Assembly (NCBI GenBank): GCA_037042185.1
Contig: JAXQJY010000028.1
Coordinates: forward strand, 1,550,001 to 1,614,000
Direction of reading: 5' to 3'
From: Sordariomycetes sp. S80-01Y
Lineage: Eukaryota > Ascomycota > Sordariomycetes
Length of the DNA stretch: 64,000 nt
Below are positions 56,969 through 64,000 of this stretch, piece by piece. The notes below the pieces were generated by a model. The model saw only the letters and a list, made by a program, of their open reading frames with translations. It was not told the origin of the DNA and searched no databases. A program made the position numbers and the translations under genes. The number at the start of each line of letters is the position of its first letter. The stretch's first letter is position 1.

Positions 56969-59049
56969 ATGGCCCCTCCGGCCTTCACCACTTCTCCCCT
57001 GAAGACTCGGGCGGATCTCATCGAGGCACTGAAGTCCATTGTAACGCCTATGGAGGCGTACCGCTCACCGGGGGGCGCCCGCGTCAAGGTCACGCCCGGC
57101 TCGTGCGCCGGCTTCGACGATGTCGCCGCGCAGGTGGAAGGCTTCGCGCGCCCGCTGCTGGGCATACACGCGATTCTCGACGACGATCAGCTCCTCGGAA
57201 GATGGATGAAGGGGCTCGAGAATGGAGTCAATAGGGACCACGCCGAATTCTGGGGCGATATGGGGGATTTCGACCAGAGGATGGTGGAGACGGAGAGCAT
57301 CTGCCTCGCCATCCTATGCTACCCGGACATCCTCCTCCCAAAGATCAGCGACAGGGGTAAGGAGGACCTCAAGACGTGGCTGCTCCAGATGAACGACCAC
57401 ACCATGCCGGCGCAGAATTGGCGCTGGTTCCGCATCTTCAGCAACCTCACCCTAACACAGTATCTGGGCGTCCCAGCGCCATCCGTTCAATCGGTGCTTG
57501 ACCTCGACTTCGACGTCCTGGATAAGTGTTACGTTGATCAGGGATGGTCGAGCGACGGCGTCTGGGACACGGGCAGCTGGGGCGAAGAGAGGCGGCAAGC
57601 GGACTATTACTCTGGCAGCTTTGCAATGCAATTCGCGCAGCTGCTGTACGTCAAGTTTGCGAAGGGCGACGAGCAGAGGAAGGAGAAGTACAAGCGTTGG
57701 GCGCAAGAGTTTGGGCGGGATTACTGGCGTTACTTTGACGTCGACGGTAAGCTGCCCCTGTTCGTTCACCGACAACCCTTGCTAACGAGTGAAAAGGGGC
57801 TGCCATTCCTTTTGGACGCAGCATGACCTATCGCTTTGCATTCGCCGCCTTCTGGGCCGCGGTCGCGGTAGCAGGGGTTGAGCTTCCGGCACCCGTCAAC
57901 GATCTCGGGACCATCAAAGGCCTCCTCCTTCGTCACCTCCGTTGGTGGTCTAGACAGCCAAACATCTTCAACGCAGATGGCGTCATGAACATTGGCTTCA
58001 CCTACCCCAACATGTACCTCGCCGAGGACTACAACTCACCGCAGTCGGTATACTGGTGTCTCAAAAGCATGCTCGTCCTGCTCCTCCCGGAGTCGCACCC
58101 TCTATGGCAGGTTGATGAGCTTCCCCATCCCATCGCACAGAAGGGCGTCGAGGTTGAAGCGTGTCAGACGATATGGCCAGCGAGGCAGATAGTGGACAGC
58201 TCGGCTGCGCATCACTACTTCCTGTCAGCAGGCCAGATGACAGTCGTACAACACAAGGCGAGGGAGGCAAAGTACTCCAAGTTCGCCTACTCTTCTGCCT
58301 TCGGTTTCAGTGTTCCCTCCACGGGCGGGGGGACGTTGGGGCAGATGGCACCGGACAGCACGCTGTGCATCAGCATCGACGGCGGGGACACGTTCAAGCC
58401 TAGGTGGAACACGGAAGACGCAGTACTGGACAGTGTCACCCTGAACGGGGAAAAGACTGATGCGCTCAGAGGAGTGTGGAAGCCGTGGAAGATGCTGGAC
58501 TTGGAGGTTGAGAGCACCATCGTTCCGCTGAGGGATGTCTACCCGGGCTGGCACATCCGCGTGCACAGGGTGAGCTGGACCAAGAGCGCAGAGGGCAGGC
58601 TCCTTGATGACAAGATCAAGTTGGTCGACGGCGGATTTGCGATACCAGCCTTGACCGAGGGCGGGTTCCACGTTCCCGAGCTCAAGGCCCAGGATGCCAT
58701 GACAGGGGATGAGGGCTGGTCCGCAGGAGCCGATGCCCTGGTCAAAAGCAAGCGCGGTGTTGGGGGCATCGTCGACTTCACGGAGGCTTTCGGCGAGGCT
58801 GCAGGCATAGACACGGAAGCTTTCGTGCTGAAGGCGGATCCGAACACGAATCTGATCTCGCCGAGGACGCTGATTCCCTGTGTGCGGCACACGTTGAGGC
58901 CTGGTGGTGGTGAGCAGAAGAGGGAGGCTTGGCTGGTGACGGGTGTCTTTGCCTGCTGTTCCAGAATCGAGACGGACCGAGCGATGAAGTTCTGGTCACA
59001 AAAACCAAAAGTGAGACGCGATGGCAGCGGCAGCATCAGAGTAGAGTAG
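56969..59049 (+). CDS. DUF2264 protein, putative GH154-type beta-glucuronidase
   Basis: Two exons, 56969-57746 and 57797-59049, with a 50-base intron; 676 residues. The N-terminal ~400 residues form a DUF2264 (alpha/alpha)-barrel: GFDDVAAQVEGFARPLLG (near 50), FWGDMGDFDQRMVETESICLAI, MNDHTMPAQNWRWFRIFSNL (near 150), DQGWSSDGVWDTGSWGEERRQADYYSGSFAM and FDVDGAAIPFGRSMTYRF across the splice. A beta-rich C-terminal region follows. As I recall, characterised bacterial DUF2264 enzymes are beta-glucuronidases, now CAZy family GH154. There is no signal peptide, which fits intracellular action on imported glucuronides beside GH88. The catalytic residues could not be fixed by eye. Specificity is inferred from family and neighbours. 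Confidence 0.87.
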
Positions 59050-59626
59050 ACGAGATCTCAATATAGTCCCAATGCTGTGGTGTTGATGATAGTGGAAAAG
59101 CCGGGTTGGAATGCTACGACGCGCTGCACCGCGACATCATCGCGCAGGGTAGGGAGAAAGCGTTCGCTTGCTTAGTGCGAGAAATCAGACCCGACGGTGC
59201 CGTGGAACCCCTGCACAGTGGACCCCTTCTGGGCGTCCAGTGGAGTCAGGTCCCTACATAGGAGGAGCATTTCAGGTATGGGGCACAAAAAAGCCCCTTC
59301 AAGCTCTTAAGTTCAGTTGCCCTCGAACCGCCGCCGCTGCCTTTGCTTATCAGTCTCGCAAACTCACGCCACCACAACCGCTACCAGACTTCGTCTCTCC
59401 TTCACAGCAAACTCCCACTTGACCTCTCGATCCTTACCCTTCACTCCGTTTCCTCCGTCATCTTCTTTTTGCCATCCTCCATCGACCGCCAGCCTGCCGC
59501 GAAGCCACCTCACGCGCCGCGCAAGCCTCCAGACCCCGAGCAGAGCTGACACGTCGGCCTCACGCAAAGCTTCCAACCTCCGACATCTGCGGTCGCGCAC
59601 CTGATTCCCTACATCCGACCATCGCC
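59050..59626. other. intergenic, DUF2264 gene to PIS1
   Basis: Right edge of the accessory cluster and PIS1 promoter. A long CT-rich tract (about 59390-59480) precedes PIS1. No gene seen. Confidence 0.5.
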
Positions 59627-60621
59627 ATGCCTCGACAGACCAGGCGCAGCGTCAAGGCCCGCGAGGCTGCGGCGTCGTCCGACGAGGACACCTCCCAGGT
59701 CGCAATGAACGGCAATGGCTCAGCTCATCACCAGCCGGAAGCCTCGGACGATGCGCCGCGTGAGAACATCTTCATGTTCTGGCCCAACATCATCGGTATG
59801 AATTGGCACGCATTCATCGTTGTAATCATGCAGTCAACTAACCGCGTCTCCTAGGCTACTCGCGCATCGTTCTCGCCATCGCCTCCCTCTACTACATGCC
59901 CCTTCACCCGCGCACATGCTCCGTGCTCTACTCCGTCTCGTGCCTCCTCGACGCTCTCGACGGCTACGCCGCCCGCATCTTCGAACAGTCCACCCGCTTC
60001 GGCGCCGTGCTCGACATGGTCACCGATCGCTGCACGACCTCGTGCCTCCTCGTCTTCCTGTCCTCGGCTTTCCCGCGCTGGGCGATCCTCTTCCAGGGCC
60101 TCATCGCCCTCGACTTCGCCAGCCACTACATGCACATGTACGCCACCCTCGTCGTGGGCGGAGTCGACTCGAGCCACAAGAACATCGACAAGAGCCAGAG
60201 CTGGTTGCTGAACATGTACTACACCAACAAGAACGTGCTCTTCACCTTTTGCGCGCTCAATGAGCTCTTCTTCATCGCCCTGTACCTGCTGTCCTTCTCG
60301 AGCCCCTGGATCTCGCCCCATCTGATCAAGAGCGTCGAGGAGTCGAGCGGTGCGCATATCGAGCCTGGTGCGCAGCTGAACAGCTCGATCCTGGGGCAGA
60401 TTTTCCCCGATCCCTTCAGCGCAGCTGCTCTTGAGATGGCACGCGCCAACAAGATGGACTCCTTCGTCCCTTGGGTGCTCGTTTCCATCAGCTTCCCCGT
60501 CATGTTCCTCAAGCAAGTCATCAACGTCATCCAGCTCGTCAAGGCCAGCAAGTGGCTCGCAGATGTCGACGTCAAGACGCGCAAGGCCAAGGGCTTGCCG
60601 CGGAAGGTCAAGGCCAACTGA
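59627..60621 (+). CDS. PIS1: phosphatidylinositol synthase
   Basis: Two exons, 59627-59795 and 59855-60621, with a 59-base intron; 311 residues. The CDP-alcohol phosphatidyltransferase motif DxxDGxxARx8GxxxDxxxD is complete: D89, D92, G93, A96, R97, G106, D110, D114. These aspartates bind metal and CDP-diacylglycerol. The enzyme joins CDP-diacylglycerol and myo-inositol to make phosphatidylinositol in the ER membrane. Membrane segments include IVLAIASLYYMPL, WAILFQGLIALDFASHYMHM and FVPWVLVSISFPVMFLKQVI. The N-terminal 45 residues are hydrophilic, longer than in yeast Pis1. The C-terminus is basic and cytosolic. Assignment is firm. Confidence 0.95.
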
Positions 60622-61306
60622 GAGCCACAAGAAGGCGTAGATCAGTAGGCTTTCGAAAAGACAAGAAGCTTCTGCTTCGGCTCGTATTCGTTTCTTGGAC
60701 GGTGACTGTCGAGATTGATCCTCTCTCTGTTGGCTGGTCACACGTCCCTTGTTATGCATGGGTAGGCGTCAGGGGTCAGGACATGTGCAGGGACACGGGA
60801 AGTGCATACTGACCGAGATATGGAGGAACGAGGTTGCGGGTTGGAACTGCATGGGGAAGTGGTTACGGCCGTTGATTCGACACGGCCTGCAATGAAGGGC
60901 AGCTATCTGTATAGTAACACTCGCTCAGCTCGCCGGCGAGGGGCAGGGGGGGCCCTCGACCAGGCGTTTCTTTTTTTCTCTCCCATACGCCGTTGTAATT
61001 GCTAGACGTTGGCACTCGCTGGACTACAAAGAGCTTGGGGGTCCGGATTTGATTCATTACATGTTACTCTACTTCTAATTCAATATCACTGGTATATGGC
61101 ACCTTTCAATTCATTGAGTGACTGACCGCCGAAATGGACTGGAGGTGGCGGTTGTGCAAGACCCCCGGTCTGATGGCCCGTGCCCGGACGACAAGACTGA
61201 GCTGAGCTTGGAATAATTGTTTGGTCGCTGGTCTACTTGTATCTCTTCTAATCACCCGTCAATCCCTTCTAGTCCCAAAATCTCTAGCAGCCTTTGCCCC
61301 TTGGAC
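60622..61306. other. intergenic between converging PIS1 and BTB-like genes
   Basis: Two 3' flanks; no gene seen. AT-richer stretch near 61050-61110. Confidence 0.5.
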
Positions 61307-62788
61307 TCATACCTCAGGAGTCCAATCCCAAGTCTCGGCGGTGAATAGCCGCTTGGCCATCTTATCCGCGTACATGTTCCCCTCCATCTTCAGCCTCGAA
61401 TCATTGCTCATGGCCCTCGTGAAGGCAAAGACGTCGCTCTCCCCACCCTCGCCGCGGCCCCGGTCCTTCTCCACGACCCAGCTCACGTCCAGACGCCTCT
61501 TCTTCCAGTCCGCCAGGGGTATGCTGATGACGTTGGTGCCGAGCATGGCGCGGATGTACTCCAGCACGGGCTCGACGCGGATGCGCGGCCCGCAGTTCTG
61601 GTGGTACTTATCGACCTGGTAGGCCGGGATCTGGCGCAGGGTGGCGAGCAGCTCCTCCAGGTCGAGCATGGACGTGTCCGGGACGGCTTCGAGGCTCATG
61701 GGGCTGAAGTCGACGAGGAAGGACAGCTTGCGCGAGAGCAGGAAGCGGAGCAGCTGGCCGAGCTGAAAGGAGTCGCACGACGCGGAAGACTCGTAGCCCA
61801 GCTTGCACTGGCGCTCCTTGGAGGAGTAGATTTGCAGAAAGTGGCGCTGCACCGAGGCGATGGTGTTGAGGATGCATTCTCTCCTATACTGCAGCTCGTC
61901 TGTGCCCAAGTTAACATGACATCCCAAAACTCAGGGACAAAGGGGCAGCATACGCTCCAAGCCATCGGGAAGACTCCACCAGGCAGCGCCGGCATCCGCA
62001 TCAGAGTCGTGAAAAGCGCTCCAATGGCTCGAACCCCTTCTGATGAGCTCTCTCGTGGAATGGTGGAGTCTTAATGGTTGATTCAGCAGCCAGGAAGCCA
62101 AGATCTTCTGCCGTAGCGTCTGCTCGACATCCGTGACCCGGCCGACATCGTCCATCATGGGCCTGCCGTCTGTGACGGGCCACTTGAACTTCAGCTCCGT
62201 GGTCAGACATCTCGACACGGCCGAGGTACAGTCGAACCGATCCGCCGTAATGGCCAGCGTGGTAACGTATGACATGGTCACTTTAGCCACCTTTGGCGCT
62301 TCCCCGTGGATGATCCTCAGCATGTCCTCAAAGACCTGCTCCCGACTTGCGGCTTTGGTAGCCTCGTCGTCCTCGCAGATGGGCAGCCACGGGAGCTGGT
62401 CAACTTCAGCCTCTGCGGGCTTGACGCCCCTTTCTCTCAGCTGACTCAAGGCATCTTCAATGAGCTTCGCCTCCCTGAATGCTGAGTTTGAGAATAGGTT
62501 GCCGAAGTACTTGGAATGCCTCTTCAGGCTCCCCAGGCTCACGCGATAGGCCTCCTTAACAGTCGCCTTCAAATCGGGCGGCGGGACAGCGGTAGCGCCG
62601 GCCTTCCTAAGCGCGGCAAGCTGGGCCTTTCTGGCCCTCCTCAGGGTGTCACTCGAGGTGGTAAAGGTCAAGTCCAGCACGACATCCCCCCTGGGGTCGA
62701 TGTTCACCACGTGACGTCCGTCCCTGCTTTTGGTGTCACCGTCGGCTCCAGCTTCTGCAGTTGCGGATGCGGATGCGGAGTCGCCCAT
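61307..62788 (-). CDS. BTB/POZ-like domain protein, function unknown
   Basis: Two minus-strand exons, 61954-62788 and 61307-61899, with a 54-base intron; 475 residues. After an Ala/Ser/Asp-rich start, DPRGDVVLDLTFTTSSDTL (about 31-49) and YRVSLGSLKRHSKYFGNLFSN (about 81-101) resemble strand B1 and helix A2 of fungal BTB domains, which report protein dimerisation or cullin-adaptor surfaces. The rest is helical without a known second domain (no Kelch, MATH or ankyrin). Such single-BTB proteins are numerous in filamentous fungi and mostly uncharacterised. The splice rejoins GLE to H-ELQYRREC in frame. No neighbour suggests a role. Confidence 0.8.
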
Positions 62789-64000
62789 GCTTGGATTGGT
62801 GCTGGGCTAGACATCGAAGGCTGTGCTGGAAGGGTCCATAGGCATAGGGATGTTTCCGCGGGGACGTGGGAGGTGGGAAAATTTTGAGGCTGCCGGTGGA
62901 CGATCACACAGCACCGCCGGCGCTGGCACTGGGCACTGGCAGGCATCTGTCGCTGGGCTGCTCGGGGGATGTGGAGGCTGGTGAGGATTCCCAACGTCAC
63001 TGTTGCCGCCACCTGGGGCGGGCGAGGCGCGGGATGTGGCTTGACAAGACGCCCCCTTCCAGGTTGCTTCGACGGTGCATTTAGCGCCATCTGCCTGTGC
63101 AGCTGCCACCTCTTGCACAATCCTAACAGGCACATCAGGTCTAGAAAATCCACGTCGTAGGCTTCGACACAGGTAGTGGAAGAAACTCGAAAGCGCAGCT
63201 AGGGGCGCTTGATGTTGAGCGAGCATGGCTTAATGCAATGCATCGCGGCTACCTTAAATCGCCCAGCGCAGGGGTACGTCACTCCTTTATCCGCAGCGCG
63301 GAAATCGTTGTCCATCCTCAACGCCAGCGCAGCTGTCCCTGAAGCCTAATCCTGCTTCGTCGCCGACTTCGGATTCGACAGACACCTCAATTGCTGTTGC
63401 TGCCATATCTCCAGGTGCATTCGCTGCCGCCACCCGTAAGTCACCCGCCGAGGTCACGCTAGGCGCCAATCCGAACAACCATCGTCCCATGGCCCTTTGA
63501 ACCGAACCTCCTCCACCTCCACCTCCTATATCCGCCATCTTGGCGTCGATCCGACCGCCTCTGCCCCTTCACTACGCCGCTTCGCCCCCCTCTCTCCCCT
63601 TCATGGACGAGCCCAGCCGACTGCGACTCGAATCAACGGTATTGCCATTACTGCAACGGTAATGCGATTGCGGCTGGAGGACGATTGGACAGAATCTCTG
63701 CTGTTCACGATCAATGGCCTCGTTGGCGCAGAGGACTCTTGGGCGCTGGGGAAGACCCTTGGCGCATCATCCACCGGAAACCACGACAACGACACGGACG
63801 GCATGTTCGCGGCACGCTTCGACCGCTCCGGGCTTCACATGGTCCAACACGCGTTATCGATATGCCGCCTCGCACAAAGGGTTGAACGCCGCCCAGCAGC
63901 GTCGGCAACGAGGTGACCCGACGTCACAACTTCGACAGCTCCGACTACAGCATAGCTCTGCAAGACCTTTGCGCGGATTCCACACATATTTCGTCACTCA
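62789..64000. other. right end of window, promoter region and possible start of an unresolved gene
   Basis: The first 600 bases include the BTB-gene promoter. From about 63500 to the end all three plus frames are mostly open and protein-like in places (for example a frame across 63830-63960 reading KGLNAAQQRRQR). A possible intron GTGACC..CTACAG occurs at 63913-63951. Without the sequence beyond 64000 I cannot choose a frame or start, so no CDS is called. Confidence 0.35.

Noticed and set aside
61601-62074. 157-codon plus frame across the BTB-like gene intron
   Set aside because: Antisense to a gene with a good frame-preserving splice; no domain.

Overview
The window is nuclear DNA of a filamentous ascomycete, most likely a Sordariomycete (the class is inference). 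Evidence: short introns of about 45-120 bases with GT donors, CTRAC/CTAAT-type branch points and YAG acceptors, pyrimidine-rich leaders, dispersed single genes on both strands, and single-copy fungal genes such as LSM1, VPS20, KSH1, TAF13, RVB1, dynactin p150, SEC65, an OMP decarboxylase with the long Sordariomycete-type insert, and PIS1. I see no transposon, tRNA, rRNA or CRISPR. Twenty-two protein genes could be modelled; in every spliced model the joined exons keep frame.

Layout. 1-8.3 kb: diphosphoinositol-polyphosphate Nudix hydrolase, LSM1, a Rix7-like AAA ATPase (minus) with a degenerate repeat at its 3' end. 8.3-14.3 kb: ESCRT-III subunit VPS20 (divergent from the Rix7-like gene), a septation-related Uds1 coiled-coil protein, a small four-helix membrane protein. 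14.3-18.6 kb: a 4.3-kb gene-poor stretch rich in short tandem repeats. 18.6-25.3 kb: a TCP11/SOK1 protein, KSH1 (minus) and TAF13 (plus) from one divergent promoter, then a drug/metabolite-type transporter. 26.5-27.7 kb: a lone terpene synthase. 28.3-41.2 kb: RVB1, an HMG-box factor, dynactin p150Glued, SEC65 and a CCCH zinc-finger protein. 42.7-46.9 kb: a Zn2Cys6 regulator and OMP decarboxylase, both minus. 49.7-59.0 kb: a four-gene accessory cluster. 59.6-62.8 kb: PIS1 and a BTB-like protein. The last 1.2 kb is unresolved.

The most interesting unit is 49.7-59.0 kb. It holds a Zn2Cys6 transcription factor, a GH88 unsaturated-glucuronyl hydrolase, an MFS transporter of the organic-anion (DAL5/allantoate permease) type and a DUF2264 protein (the family that founded GH154, beta-glucuronidase). 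Neither enzyme has a signal peptide. The set reads as a self-contained catabolic cluster: uronic-acid oligosaccharides are imported and split inside the cell under a local regulator. The transporter and GH88 genes share a 669-base divergent promoter with TATA boxes about 110 bases from each start and CGG/CCG triplets suited to a Zn2Cys6 protein. Housekeeping genes lie outside it on both sides.

Other points of note are a terpene synthase with a non-consensus NSE metal motif, a Rix7-like ATPase whose first AAA domain has lost its catalytic signature, a KSH1 gene whose first coding exon is only the ATG, and a triple tandem CAG splice acceptor in the CCCH gene.
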